NCBI GenBank assembly: GCA_010094045.1
Contig: ML986757.1
Coordinates: 32,709 to 95,314 of the forward strand
DNA: 62,606 nucleotides
DNA from: Lojkania enalia
Lineage: Eukaryota > Ascomycota > Dothideomycetes > Pleosporales
Reading direction: 5' to 3'
Shown: positions 10,466-21,289 of the stretch, piece by piece
How the letters are laid out: each line of letters opens with the position of its first letter
How positions within the stretch are numbered: position 1 is the first letter of the stretch
Notes under the pieces: model-generated
Seen by the model: only the letters and a program-made list of their open reading frames with translations
Databases searched by the model: none
Told to the model about the DNA's origin: nothing
Position numbers and translations under genes: made by a program

Positions 10466-12309
10466 CCTTATAAGCGAGCGGCCTATATAAGTAAGCGGTC
10501 CACCCTATTAACTTTTTCAACCTTTATATATGTATAGCTCAACAACTAAGTAATATAATAGCAATTTACAACTTGCGCGATTATTCTATAGAAACTTCTA
10601 TATCCTTCTAGTATATATAAGAATTATATCTAGTCTTACCGCAGCGGCTACAGCACGCTTTATACTATCCGCTTGTACTTAATCGCACTCTAAATTAGCG
10701 TATTATAGCCCGAGTTTCCTCCTTATTATCCTTTTTAGTAATAATCATCTCTCCTTGTACTTTTATTAGAGTCTCTTACGCTTGAATCTGCCTTTTTTTC
10801 CGCTGTTTCCGTTTTATTACTACTTTATTCGCTTTTTAAAAGCTGACGATTTTATCGCATATTAACCTGATCTGATATATTGCTTTTATAGAGCCTTTTT
10901 TAAGCTAATTTAGCTTCTTAATAATAGAAGCTAGTAAAGAACTTATATCCCTTTAAATCTAATTACGAATTAATATTAATTAAGCTTCTAGCTTACGCGT
11001 ATTACTTAGTATTTTTACTTCCTATAAGGTATTATCTTATACTAGCGGTATTAGTATACGAAGCTTTATATTAAGCTTTAAAAGTACCGCTTTTAGATTA
11101 AATAGAACTAGACCAGCTCCTTAAAAGCTTATATAGATATTATCCTTTATAATTAATATATTAAAAGCAGCTTTAAAAGCTAGAAAGAACTTAAGTTTTA
11201 TAATATAGTTGATATAATTATATACTAAGACTAAGATCTAATTTCCATATATACGCTTTAATAGTAAGAAGTAGCCTATATCTAGTAGCTGTAATAGGTG
11301 TGATAAATAAGCTAGTATATAGAGTAGAATAATACTCTATTCCTTACAGAGTTTCTGGAAATTAAGTAAATTATAACTGTTATAGCTATTAAAGATTAGT
11401 AGTCGACGCGCGCCTACTATACGATCTCTTATATACTTATAAAAGTACTTTAACTACTTAATACCGAGTTTATTTATTGTCTAGCCGTTTTTACTAACTG
11501 TAATAGCCTAATTCTTAGGTATATCATCGCCTTTGTACTAGGTAGAGAGATAGTAGTAGCCAGCAATAATAATAAAGAGTAGGAGCATCTAGCTAGTAGT
11601 ATTAATCCCCTAAATTACTGAAATTTATTTACAATTACCTAATTAAATTACCTTTAGTCGATTACGTCTCTCTATATCTATAATAACTAGTTGTAATAAG
11701 ATAATACCTATTTAAAAGCTAGATTCGTCGAAGTTATATATATCTTTATCTATAATACTATACTTCTTCTTAATATACTGTATAAGCTTAAACCAGCCTT
11801 TAATTACCTTAGGATTTTCGCATAAAGCTCTCTAGCGATTATAAGGCCGATTTAGGCGTGTTTTAAGCTTAGGAGTGCGTCTAATAAAGTTTCTAGGCTA
11901 ATATATGCTAATCTAGCCTATACCGCGCTTAGTAAGTAAGCTATTAACTATATCTTATATAGCAGTTAAGGTAGGTATAAATCCTCGCGAATCTAGGTTA
12001 AATATATATTAAATAATAACCTCCTCTTTAGGTTTCGTTAGTCTTTTCAAGTTAGGCTTATAATTATGTTGTAAGCGGATTCCGGTATATTATTAGCGTA
12101 CAGTTATTTAAATTATATTAAATATTAAAGCAGCACGTCTTTCGCTATTTATTTAACCTCTTTTAGTAGCTAAGAGGGCTAAGTTTACTTAATTCTCGTT
12201 TTAGGCTGTATTCTTATTATTTCGTTGTTATATTGTTATTGAAAGCTTAGGTGTTGTATTTTAGTAATAGGGTAGACCGCTCGCTTATATAGGCCGCTCG
12301 CTTATAAGG
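10466..12309 (-). mobile_element. Pogo-B: complete pogo/Fot1-like element (1844 bp)
   Basis: Terminal inverted repeats of about 45 bp start CCTTATAAGCGAGCGGCC at 10466 and at 12309 on the other strand. TA target duplications are at 10464-10465 and 12310-12311. Each TIR carries two direct copies of a 17-bp unit (10469-10485 and 10486-10502 on the left). The transposase gene runs on the minus strand. Pogo-C is a second copy of the same family and has exactly the same reconstructed length. Less RIP-altered than Pogo-C. Confidence 0.95.
10590..12160 (-). pseudogene. Pogo-B transposase remnant
   Basis: The minus-strand frame shows IYNFDESSFQIG (first Asp, near 11740), RRLLIFNSYNSYNLL where the second catalytic Asp has become Asn (near 11390), and SHLLQLLDIGYFLLLKR with the third Asp intact (near 11280). 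Upstream (11850-12160) is an HTH-like N-terminal region. Downstream the C-terminal tail is Lys-rich (10770-10860) and ends in a decayed CCHC knuckle near 10590-10660. A cut-and-paste transposase of the pogo/Fot1 (DDE_1) family with CENP-B-type HTH is the best assignment. Stops are numerous and of RIP type. Confidence 0.85.
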
Positions 12310-12311
12310 TA

Positions 12312-12733
12312 CGTTAGTAATAATAAAATATAAATAGGTAACTATCTAGAAATTATATAGCTTCTCTAAATTGTCTCTAGATCTTACTATAATAAGTAGC
12401 TAAATTCTATCTTAGTTTATCGAGTATATTTAAAGGGTTTTAAGCCTATAGTATTAATTCCTACTACGCTATCTATATATTAATAAACTCTATTACCCCC
12501 TATCTATCTTCTTTATCCCCTATCCGCGGATATATAATTAGCTAATAGGTTTCTTAGAAACCTTAATAGAAAATTAATAGAGTATCGATTATAAGATACT
12601 AGATTTATATTAGTATTAATATAATTGTAATAAAACGCTATAATAAAGAATAGTAGGAATATTACAATATTACGGGTATATAAGGAGTTAGACTTAACAA
12701 TTAAAAGTATCTAGCTATAAATTATATTTGTAG

Positions 12734-12776
<43 letters not shown>

Positions 12777-13042
12777 ATATATATAAAACTCTAGTAAAAT
12801 AGTAGTATATTATACTATTATATTAAGTATTTATTTTTAGAGATAATAGGTTTTATTATTAAACGGTATACTAATATTATACTCCTAATAGTATATAGGA
12901 GTCTACTATAGTATATCGTAGAACGCCGTAATCTAGAAAATACTATAAAGTATAGTTAATTACTATTATTTAACGTATTATAATATACTATAAAATACTA
13001 TAGTATACTACCTAGAATCTAATAACTACTCTAGTCTATTTT
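12312..13042. other. No recognisable gene; contains a trinucleotide repeat
   Basis: AT-rich sequence right of Pogo-B. Holds the (ACT)14 array listed separately and a small palindrome GGTTTCTTAGAAACC at 12549-12563. I see no transposon motif or conserved frame. Confidence 0.5.
12734..12775 (+). repeat. (ACT)14 microsatellite
   Basis: Fourteen perfect ACT units. Its perfection stands out among heavily mutated neighbours; ACT contains no CpA or TpG across unit junctions on this strand (CT, TA, AC), so it offers few RIP targets. Confidence 0.97.
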
Positions 13043-13115
13043 ATAATATACTACTATAGTCTATAATATAGTATAATATACTACTATAGTCTATAATATA
13101 GTATAATATACTACT
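13043..13115 (+). repeat. 30-bp tandem repeat, about 2.4 copies
   Basis: Units 13043-13072 and 13073-13102 are identical (ATAATATACTACTATAGTCT plus ten more bases), followed by a partial third unit to 13115. Each unit is itself rich in TATAGT/ACTATA palindromic words. No function assigned. Confidence 0.93.
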
Positions 13116-14397
13116 CTAGTTAATTAAGTTTATATATATAGGGAAGTAGTATAAATAAAATTTATATAGTATTAGAGAAGTATATTAGATTTTCTTCTAC
13201 TAACTACTAGTAGTAAGGGCTAAGCTAATTCTTATTTATTAAAGTATTATTATCCGAGAAACTATTAAAGTCGGTTATATCTTTATCTAAAAAGCCCTTA
13301 AAAGTACTATCTAACTTCTTACTTAATATCTTATACTTATCCTTATATTATACAAGCTTAGCCTTAATTTTAGAATTATTATTAACCTCCTCTTCACACT
13401 CATCACTTCTAATACCCTTAATATAGGGTAAGTTCGAATCGAGAAGAAGATTATTATCGAATTAATTATATACTAATAGAGGCTCTTAATATCTAGAATA
13501 GTAATTAGTATATATCTATAATAAATAGATATAATAAAAAATATAATAAACTTACTTCTACTCTAGCTCTAAGACTATAGCTAATTCTTTCTTAAATAGT
13601 CTCTTAACAAACTCTTACTATTTATTTTAAGTATTCTTACTTTTAAAGCTATTATTTTATAGTTTAAGAAAGCTATCTTAGTATATCTTATATATAATCT
13701 TCTATATAGCCCCTCTAGAGCTATATACCCGTAATAGACTATAAGCTAATTTTTATATAGTAGATACATCTTTCTTTTAACTAGTAGCCTTTAATAGAAC
13801 TGCTTAGTAACGTCTAAGGCTAATCTCTTAGTTAATATACTTCTATTTTAAGTAGATAGTCTTTAGCCTTACCTCTAATTAATTACCTATTTACTTATAA
13901 GTATATATATATATAATAAATAACTATAATAACTTACTAGACTTATAATTGTTAAAGCGTTTCTCTACTATAGTTTTAATAGCTTTATCTAATATCTTTT
14001 TTTTTCTTCTTCCCCTAGCGCTATATATTTAGCACTTTTCTGTAGCTGCCTCTTCTTAGCACTCTTAGTAGAGCGATTAGTAGTATAAGTACTCTTAATA
14101 GCCTTTTCCTTAGTAGTAAGTAATATAGCCTTATCTCTCTATTAGATAGCACGTTTAGTATTACTAAGTATACTTTTAAAGGGTACTATAAGGTTAGTTA
14201 GACGGCCTTTTTAAGAACTAGCTTAACTGCGTAGTAAAAGAACGTATTTAATTTTATAATCTTCTAACTACCAGCCCTATATTTATTAGTAAACTGTAAT
14301 AAAAGACTGGTATAATTACTTATCTATATTAACTTCGCCTACTTATCTTAGTTAAAGCTAACTAGTAGCTCTAATAGCTTTAGTAGTAGTAAGCTAT
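13116..14397 (-). other. Unresolved, weakly coding-like on the minus strand
   Basis: A minus frame around 13990-14190 reads a Lys/Arg-rich stretch with NRSTKSAKKRQLQKSAKY followed by an acidic EEEKK. Such basic tails occur at the C-terminus of pogo/Fot1 transposases (inference), but no DDE motif was found upstream before the N gap. The rest of the interval shows no conserved domain. It may be a transposase tail cut off by the gap at 14398. Confidence 0.3.
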
Positions 14398-14532
14398 NNN
14401 NNNNNNNNNNNNNNNNNNNNNNNNNNNNNNNNNNNNNNNNNNNNNNNNNNNNNNNNNNNNNNNNNNNNNNNNNNNNNNNNNNNNNNNNNNNNNNNNNNNN
14501 NNNNNNNNNNNNNNNNNNNNNNNNNNNNNNNN
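14398..14532. other. Assembly gap (135 N)
   Basis: Run of N in the sequence as given. Whether its length is measured or nominal is not known. Confidence 1.
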
Positions 14533-15357
14533 TTTAGTACTAGCTTTTAATATATATATATCTTAGTATCTATATTTATATTTTAGGTATCTATTAATAA
14601 ACCTTAACTTAGCTTTATACTACTAACCTTAATTATTAACGTTAACTATTCTATTCTACTACTATTAATACGTAATATCTCGTACTTAAGGAATAGTATA
14701 ATCTAAAATCGTTCCGACGGATAGTAAATTTTCCCGAAAGTAGTTTACTACTAAATTAGCTTATAAGGTACCTATACTAATAAAGCCTGCGCTAGTAAAG
14801 TATTACTATTACTCTAGGAGTAAGTTATTATAGGTTTTTATTATAGTTATATATTAATAGGATATAGCTATCGTACTTTAACAAATTAAACAATATTAGA
14901 AGAGTACTAAACTCCTCCTTTAAAAGCTCCCTTTTTCGCGGCTAATCTATAAAATTACTACTATAGTTTAGGAGGATACTTATAGTAGTAAAATGCGTTA
15001 GTAACGGAGCGTAATTAAGGCTCTCTAAGAGTCTATTAAGGCTTTTCTTATTAGGTTCTTTAAAAGTATATATTTTTTTATATAATTTATACTATATAAT
15101 ACTAACTATACTAGACTATAATATAAATATAATTTATATAAAACGGGTTACTATCTAAAATAAAAATATATATTTAGTAAAACGATACTATAAGAAGTTT
15201 AGTCTTCTATTAGATTAGAGTTATAATCTCTAGATAGTCTTAGGTTTAGAAAAGGCTACTTTAAATAAAACTAGTTCTCTACTATAATAATTTATAGTAA
15301 TAAATATTTAATATATAATATATAATTATTTCCTATAATTATAGAGGAACCTTATAA
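14533..15357. other. No recognisable gene
   Basis: AT-rich sequence after the gap. Some GC-richer islands (14705-14735, 14930-14945, 14995-15015) suggest less complete RIP, but no domain, TIR or LTR was recognised on either strand. Confidence 0.4.
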
Positions 15358-15389
15358 AGTATATCTACCTTAACCTTATACCCTAACGC

Positions 15390-15517
15390 TAAGAACCCTA
15401 CTCTAATCTTAACCTTAATATTAAGAACCCCTATCTAACCTATACCCTAGTACTAAGAACCTTACCTTAATTCTAACTCTAACGCTAAGAACCCTAAACT
15501 TAACCTCAACTTAGGTA
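15390..15517 (+). repeat. 32-bp minisatellite with telomere-like CCCTAA words
   Basis: The word TAAGAACC recurs at 15390, 15422 and 15454, and as TAAGAACC again at 15486, an exact 32-bp period over four diverged units; a fifth, weaker unit may precede it (15358-15389). Units contain CCCTAA/CCTTAA, the C-strand word of the common fungal telomere repeat, but interspersed rather than pure. Confidence 0.8.
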
Positions 15518-15719
15518 AGATACTATATACCCTATTTACCAGCCTAATATAGATATAATATACCTTATAAGTAAGCAGCTTATATAAGCGAGCGGTCTAT
15601 TCTATTACTAAAATGTAATATCTAAGCTTTTAACAATAATATAATAATAAAATAATAAGAATATAGCCTAAAACGAGAATTAAGTAAATTTAACTTTTTT
15701 AGCTACTAAAAGAGGCTAA

Positions 15720-16198
15720 ATAAATAGTAAAAGATATACTACTTTAATATTTAATATAATTTAAATAACTATATACTAATAATATATTAGAATCTACTTA
15801 TAGCACAATTATAAGCCTAACTTAAAAAGACTAATAAAATCTAAAGAGAAGGTTATTATTTAATATATATTTAATCTAGATTTGCGAGGATTTATACCTA
15901 CTTTAGCTACTATATAAAATATAGCTAATAGTTTACTTACTAAACGTAGTATAGGCTAAATTAATATATATTAGTCTAGAAACTTTGTTAAATATACTTC
16001 TAAGTTTAAAATACACCTAAATTAGCTTTATAATTGCTAAAAAGCTTTATATAAAGATTTTAAAGTAAGTAAAGGCTAGTTTAAGCTTATATAATATATT
16101 AAAGAGAAGTATAGTATTATAGATAAAGATATATATAACTTTAATAAATCTAGCTTTTAAATAAGTATTATTTTATTATAACTAGTTATTATAGATAT
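15720..16198 (+). pseudogene. Pogo-C transposase, N-terminal half
   Basis: Plus frame matching the minus-strand N-terminal half of Pogo-B: the HTH-like region, then the linker reaching the first catalytic region (NFNKSSF-like near 16138) before the Gypsy-3 insertion at 16198. Very many stops; nearly every C in CpA context has been lost. The frame resumes at 54579. Confidence 0.8.
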
Positions 16199-16501
16199 TA
16201 TTATAGTAATACTATAATACCTCTATACCTATACTACTCTTACTATAATATTTAAACTAGCTGCTAGTAATAGCTATTAGCTGCTAGCTAGAATATAACC
16301 GACTTATTATAACTATAATAGAAGAAGATTTTACTAACCTAGCTAGCCTATATAATAGTATAGACTTAGCTTCTATAAAAACCTATATAATATAGATATT
16401 TCTATTCTTTATATAATATTTTAATATTTATATATAGTATATAGTAATAGAGTTAACTACTTAAAGTACAATTAACTAACTATATATAAACATCTATAAT
16501 A
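16199..16501 (+). repeat. 5' LTR of Gypsy-3
   Basis: 303 bp, aligns colinearly with 54271-54573. Preceded by the GATAT target duplication. Ends at 16501, after which the leader starts. Confidence 0.92.
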
Positions 16502-16957
16502 TTATATTATATTATCTACTATTATATATTATAGATAAAAATACGTTTATTAATATATTTAAAAAGATTTAAAGTAAACTAGACTTTTTATAATAGAAGA
16601 ATAAGATACTAGTAGAGGTTTTAATAACCTAAGAGAACTACTATAAGTTAAACCTTAAAGTAATATAAAGAGAATTTAATAGCTATTAAATAGCTACTCT
16701 TCTACTAGCTACTAGTATATTAATAGTAATAGAACTATTATCTACTCTTAGTCTAACTTAGCCTATAACCCTAACTTCTAAATAGATACCTATATTAACC
16801 TTTAATCTACTTAAAACTATATATAACCTATATTTCTATTTTAACTATTTATTTAACCTTCTAATATTTTCTAGTAAATATTTAGAGCTTTTATACTTTA
16901 TTAGAAAGTTCTACTATAAATTAGAAGGAAATACTAACTAATATCTAACTAAATATA
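16502..16957 (+). pseudogene. Gypsy-3 leader and start of gag
   Basis: Between the 5' LTR and Pogo-E. A weak plus frame of Gln/Lys-rich character can be read with many stops. It is assigned to gag only by position: the next Gypsy-3 segments (20661, 33968) continue a gag-like frame. The last two bases are the TA target of Pogo-E. Confidence 0.5.
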
Positions 16958-17379
16958 ATATATTCTACTATTAAAGCGGCTAAACTATTAAAGCGGCTAC
17001 TTTTTCTTAGCGTAATAAATACTATATACGAAAAGTTAATTTACTTAATACTAATAAAAGATCTTATATATAATATACTTTTATCTAATTTAGAATTTTC
17101 CCTACTATCCTTTTAGTATATACGAGCGTTATATCTAGTCTTACTACAGTTACTATAGTAGCGTTAAGCTAGTTAAGCTCTTTTTGAAGTATCAGCACTA
17201 TAAGTCTTCTTAAAGGGCTAAAAGCTTATAGATACTTTAGCAGCTATATATAAAGATCTCTCGCTATATAATACTATACTATTAAACTAAATATACTTTC
17301 TTTTATATATTTTATACTTAGTTACTTCTTTTAATTATTTTTTAAACTTAGAGTTGTAAGTTTAAAAAAGTATATTCTA

Positions 17380-19231
17380 ACGTAATCCACCACCGAGTTA
17401 TATACACCACCGAGTTACATACGCCCTATTATAGACCAATTTTAAAGCAGGATATTTTAACAACTATTAAAGCTATTAATTACATAGAAAGATATATATA
17501 ATCCTAATTACTTGGTATTTCGACTAGAGCTATTTTGCACGTCTTAATGCGGTAGCCTAGCTCCCGACAGCGCCCGCAGCGTCTTGGTTAGCGTGGTCGG
17601 CTGTGGCCATTTGAGCTATTTTAGCCCTTTTAACGGCCTTCTTGTTGTCGCATTACTAATTGCAGTCCATCTAATATAGAGATAGTACTTGCACCCTTAA
17701 TTATCTTGCGTTTACGTTCTTTGCGCTTTATAAGCATCGTATTTGCCGCCTGGAGTTCTCTGTTCTCGATTTCCAAAATTGAGTGTCTATGCGCTATAGA
17801 TATAATACCTTTTATAAGGCTTGCAAGACCTTTAAGTATTAATATTAGTAAGCTACCTTAATGTCGTTCTACGCGCTGTTGCACGTATTACGTCTGGCAC
17901 TCTACCTCTAGGCGATTGTATAGTGTTTGTAACTGCTATATAGCAGGTTCTAGGAGTGGCGGCGTCGGGGTTTGTAAGACTTAGATATTAAGCTTTGAAA
18001 TGACACAATCTGGACTAAATGGGACCAATCCGGTCCCTCTAAAGCCTCCAGCTATATTTTTGTCCGTGATAGCGTTGTTAAAGGCCGCTTTAAATGCAGG
18101 TAGGAAGTCTTCTTTAGTTATATGGTTAATGCGGCACCGAATTAAGCTTTTAATCTCCTTGCTGTATGTATGCTTTAATGGACCAAAACAGCCTATATTA
18201 AGTAGCTGTAAAAGGTGCGATGAGTGCAGAGGCATATAAAGTGTAATAATATTGCGTTCTTTATAATAATCACGAAATTTAATAGAATTATAGCTATCAT
18301 AGCCGTCTATAATAAGCAATCGGTAGACGCTAGTAGTACTGGCTTTAGTGTGCTTGTTAAAGTGCTTAAGCTACTTAAACCCGTGTTTAATAGACGTCCA
18401 GCCCTTCTCACTAATAGATAGAACCTACTAAGGCCTATCTACAATTGACTGGTACCAGGTATCGTATTATTGCGCTCCCTTAAGGATAATAAATAGTAGA
18501 ATTGGCCAGCCACGCGCATTTACTGCTACAATTACCGTCACCTACTTAGTATTACCTGGCTGAATAGATTTAGGTGCTTGTCGCTTCTCAGTGCCAGTAA
18601 TAACCATTCTTGGGCTAATTTTACCCATTTGGAAGCTAGTCTCATCAAAATTGTACGTATCTTTATCAAGGATGCTGTACTTAGCCTTAGTATTATATAC
18701 AAGGCGGAACCAGCCCTAAATAACCTTAGGATCTTTATTCAGAGCTCTTTAGTAGTCGTATCGTCGATTAACGCGTAACTTAAGCTCTGGAATACGTGAG
18801 ACGAAGCGGTTAGGCCAATTTTTGCCGACGCGTTGCTGACCGCGGTTAAGAAGTAGTTTATCAGCTATATCTCGCAACATGTTGAGATTGAGTTGAAATC
18901 CACGCGTATCTACATCAAGTGCATGTTTAATAATAGCCTTCTCCTCCAGATCGGTGAGGTTCTTGCAATTAGGGGTGTAATCGGCCCGGCAGGGGATTCT
19001 ATTGCGACGGTTGAGGAGGGTTTTTATATTAACGTCATACGAGTCTGCAGCAGACTGATTTGACCCAAATTAGCCCAAATCGATAGCTTCTATCGCTATA
19101 TTAATATTGGCTTCAGATGAGCGCATAATAAAGCGTGGTTGTGGAGATATCACGAAAAATAATAGGGTAATGGAGAAATCAGTAGGGCGCATGTAACTCG
19201 GTGGTGTATGTAACTTGGTGGTGGATTACGT
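17380..19231 (-). mobile_element. Pogo-D: youngest, least-mutated pogo-like element (1852 bp)
   Basis: TIRs begin ACGTAATCCACCACCGAGTT at 17380 and its complement at 19231. TA duplications are at 17378-17379 and 19232-19233. The empty site is visible in relatives: Pogo-H reads TATTCTAATATAGCATTAAC at 60723-60742, exactly as predicted after removal. Two 17-bp direct units in each TIR (17390-17406 and 17407-17423 on the left). It keeps many TpG, CpA and GC-rich words, unlike everything around it. Sits four layers deep: Pogo-C, Gypsy-3, Pogo-E, Pogo-D. Confidence 0.96.
17981..19126 (-). pseudogene. Pogo-D transposase, 381 codons in one frame with about eight premature stops
   Basis: ATG at 19126 to TAA at 17981-17983; 1146 bp with no frameshift. 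N-terminal psq-type HTH (codons about 1-60), CENP-B/Tc5-type HTH (about 60-130) including FQLNLNMLRDIADKLL, then the DDE_1 core: YNFDETSFQMG (first Asp), LLIIDGYDSYNSIKF (second Asp), SSHLLQLLNIGCFGPLKHTY with the third catalytic Asp replaced by Asn, ending FRGTGLVPFSPD. Stops at codons reading LG*FG, YDY*RA, VI*GW, TK*VT, GAQ*YD, RP**VL and FK*LKH are all explained by CAA/CAG/TGG changing to TAA/TAG. The last 112 codons (17981-18319) are still open. Shorter than the roughly 540 aa of classical Fot1: it ends soon after the DDE domain, without the C-terminal knuckle present in the other pogo copies here. Confidence 0.92.
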
Positions 19232-20660
19232 TAATATAGTATTAACTTAGCACCTTTTATAAATTATAAGAATTCTTCTTATACCTCTTTTAATAATTAT
19301 ATAAAGGACTTTTATATAAGTATTAATTATAATCTAAATTTATATATATTACTTAGAGTTTTAGACTACTAGAAATCTTCTTATAGAAGTAGTTATAGTA
19401 GGGTATATAATTATATATTAAAGTAATTTAATATAACCTATATATTTAGAGGAATAATTCCTATTACTTTAAAGGCCTTTTAATAGTTCTCGTATATAAA
19501 TATGTTAAAAAACGCGTCCTTAAAGGCTAGAAGGAAGCCTTCTTTATTAATATAGTAGACGTATCAGCGTACTAAGTCTTATATACGCTATAAGTACTTC
19601 AGCTTTAATAGTAAGAAGTAAACTATATTAAGAAGCTAAAGTATATATAATAAATAAGAAGGTATATAAAGTATTAGGATCTTTTATATAAGGTAGTAAT
19701 CTTTAAATTTCTAGTTAAGGTAGCTTTTATAGCCGTCTAAAATAAGTAGCCTATATAACTCTATCTAACGTATCTTTATATACTTATTAAAGTATTTTAG
19801 CTACTTAAGACTAAGTATATTATTTATCCAGCCGTTCTTAGAGACTAAAATTTTCCAATTATATAGTATACCTACTTCTTTATACTATATAGAGATATAG
19901 ACGCGTTCTTTATAAATAATAAATAGCGGAGTCGTATACGCAGTAGTATAGATACTTTAAATAACTATAATTTACTCGCGATTATCTAGCTATATAAGAG
20001 TAGGCCTTATATAATATTCTAAACCTATAATAACCTTTATAGGACTAATAATACCTATTTAAAAGCCTATTTTATTAAAGTTGTAGATATTATTATTATA
20101 TATACTATATTTTATAATTGTATCCTATATAAGCTTAAACTACGCGTTAATAACCTCTAAATTCTCTTATTTTATTCTTTAGCAATTCTTTACTTAATTA
20201 AAAGCTGTTTTAAACTTATTTATATACGCTATAAATCGTTTAAACTAATTCTTTTCTATAAGTATTCTACTACGTACGCCTAATAGTTTATCTACTATAT
20301 CTACTACCTTATATAGTTGGGGCGTAAATCCTTATAAATTAAGGTTAAGAATATATTATATAATTGTTTATTCTTTAGTTACTATAAGCTTCTAGTAATT
20401 TAGTTATATATAAGAGCGAAATACGATTCTATAAAGTCGAGTAGAAAGTTATTAATATTATATATTAAAAGCTATAGTAGCGCGTTATACGCTCTTAAAC
20501 TAGCCTAATTTATACGCCTATAAGGTAAGCTTAATTCTACCTTCTTATTAAATTAATAGAAGGTCGTATTATAGATTTATTATAGTTCGTACGTAGTGTT
20601 TATAATACTAAGAAAAAGTGGCCGTTTTAATAGTTTAGCTGCTTTAATAGTAGAATATAT

Positions 20661-20847
20661 TACCTATCTTCTATATATCTATTTCTATCTAGAATAAGAT
20701 CTAGTAATATTAGTTAACTTATTAATAGATAAGAATATTAACTCTATAGATAGTTTAGTCGCCTTTTTAGAATCTACCTATAGTAATTAGAATAAGGAGA
20801 CTATAGTATAGAGTAAGCTAGAAACTTTAAAATAAGATTAAAGTAGA
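20661..20847 (+). pseudogene. Gypsy-3 gag, middle fragment
   Basis: Frame reads VNLLIDKNINSIDSLVAFLE then TYSNQNKETIVQSKLETLKQ-like, matching the capsid segment of fungal Ty3/gypsy Gag (aromatic-E-x-x-F...DPN...A-x-x-x-L-x-x-L-x-QG). Bounded left by Pogo-E and right by Gypsy-4, whose target duplication GTAGA is 20843-20847. Confidence 0.6.
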
Positions 20848-20973
20848 TAATATAGTTCGGCACGAAAATATAGATTAAAGAAGTATTATATTATTGTTCT
20901 TCTTCTCTAATACTTAAGCTACCCTATATAGTATCGCTGCTAAGCCTACTAGTTAGCAGTAGGTTCTATACTA
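20848..20973 (-). repeat. 3' LTR of Gypsy-4
   Basis: 126-bp partner of 33842-33967, slightly less mutated. Bounded on the left by the GTAGA target duplication. Confidence 0.9.
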
Positions 20974-21289
20974 TTTCTACCAGCCCTCCCTTTCTCGTCT
21001 AGTTTTATTAGTAGTAGTAGTAGAAAGTTTAGTAAGAACTATTACAGAGCTCTTTAGACTTATCTATACTACTATTAGACTTATCTTTATTAGAATTTAT
21101 ATCTTTATCTAAGTCCGAACCTTTAGATAATAGTTTAATAGGTCCTTCCTCTATCTATTACCTACTTTCCACCTTTTTTATTTTCTTTGCTAACTTATTT
21201 AATATTGTAATAAGCTTCCTTTTTTATAAGGTGTAATTATATATAGAAGTAGGTTGACTATTATTACTAGATATACTACTAGTATTAAA
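20974..21289. other. 3' untranslated part of Gypsy-4
   Basis: Between the third coding region and the 3' LTR. A pyrimidine tract follows the LTR at 20974-21005 (CCAGCCCTCCCTTTCTC), which read on the minus strand is a purine tract just upstream of the 3' LTR and may be the polypurine tract. Confidence 0.5.

Larger units (their letters stand above)
17085..20590 (-). pseudogene. Pogo-E transposase, interrupted by Pogo-D
   Basis: Minus-strand coding in 20590-19234 and 17377-17085. Recognisable: DDE_1 second region LLILDGYKSYLNQKFKDYY (near 19690-19750), third region where LLNIVYFLLLK replaces LD (near 19630), INKEGFLLAFKDAFFNIF (near 19510-19555). The C-terminal part beyond Pogo-D ends in a Cys-knuckle relic near 17110-17150 (NCSKTGHNARTC-like in relatives). 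Third catalytic Asp changed to Asn. Dead by stops and by the insertion. Confidence 0.82.
16958..20660 (-). mobile_element. Pogo-E: pogo-like element (1849 bp without its insert), nested in Gypsy-3 and carrying Pogo-D
   Basis: TIRs of about 50 bp start ATATATTCTACTATTAAAGC at 16958 and the complement at 20660 (ACGTATTCTACTATCGAAGC in the best-preserved copies). TA duplications at 16956-16957 and 20661-20662. Two direct 17-bp units lie in the TIR (16967-16983, 16984-17000). Same family as Pogo-F (1849 bp), Pogo-G (1849 bp) and Pogo-H. Pogo-D plus its TA is inserted at 17380-19233; excluding it gives 1849 bp exactly. Confidence 0.94.

Noticed and set aside
12549..12563. GGTTTCTTAGAAACC palindrome as a terminator or regulatory hairpin
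   Set aside because: Isolated, with no adjacent gene, and short palindromes are expected in sequence this long.
12734..15517. CRISPR-like array among the short tandem repeats
   Set aside because: Repeats are contiguous microsatellite or minisatellite units without spacers, and the genome is fungal.
18000..18778. Open stretches on the plus strand at 18000-18239, 18224-18421 and 18578-18778
   Set aside because: They are antisense to the well-supported Pogo-D transposase on the minus strand and match nothing themselves.
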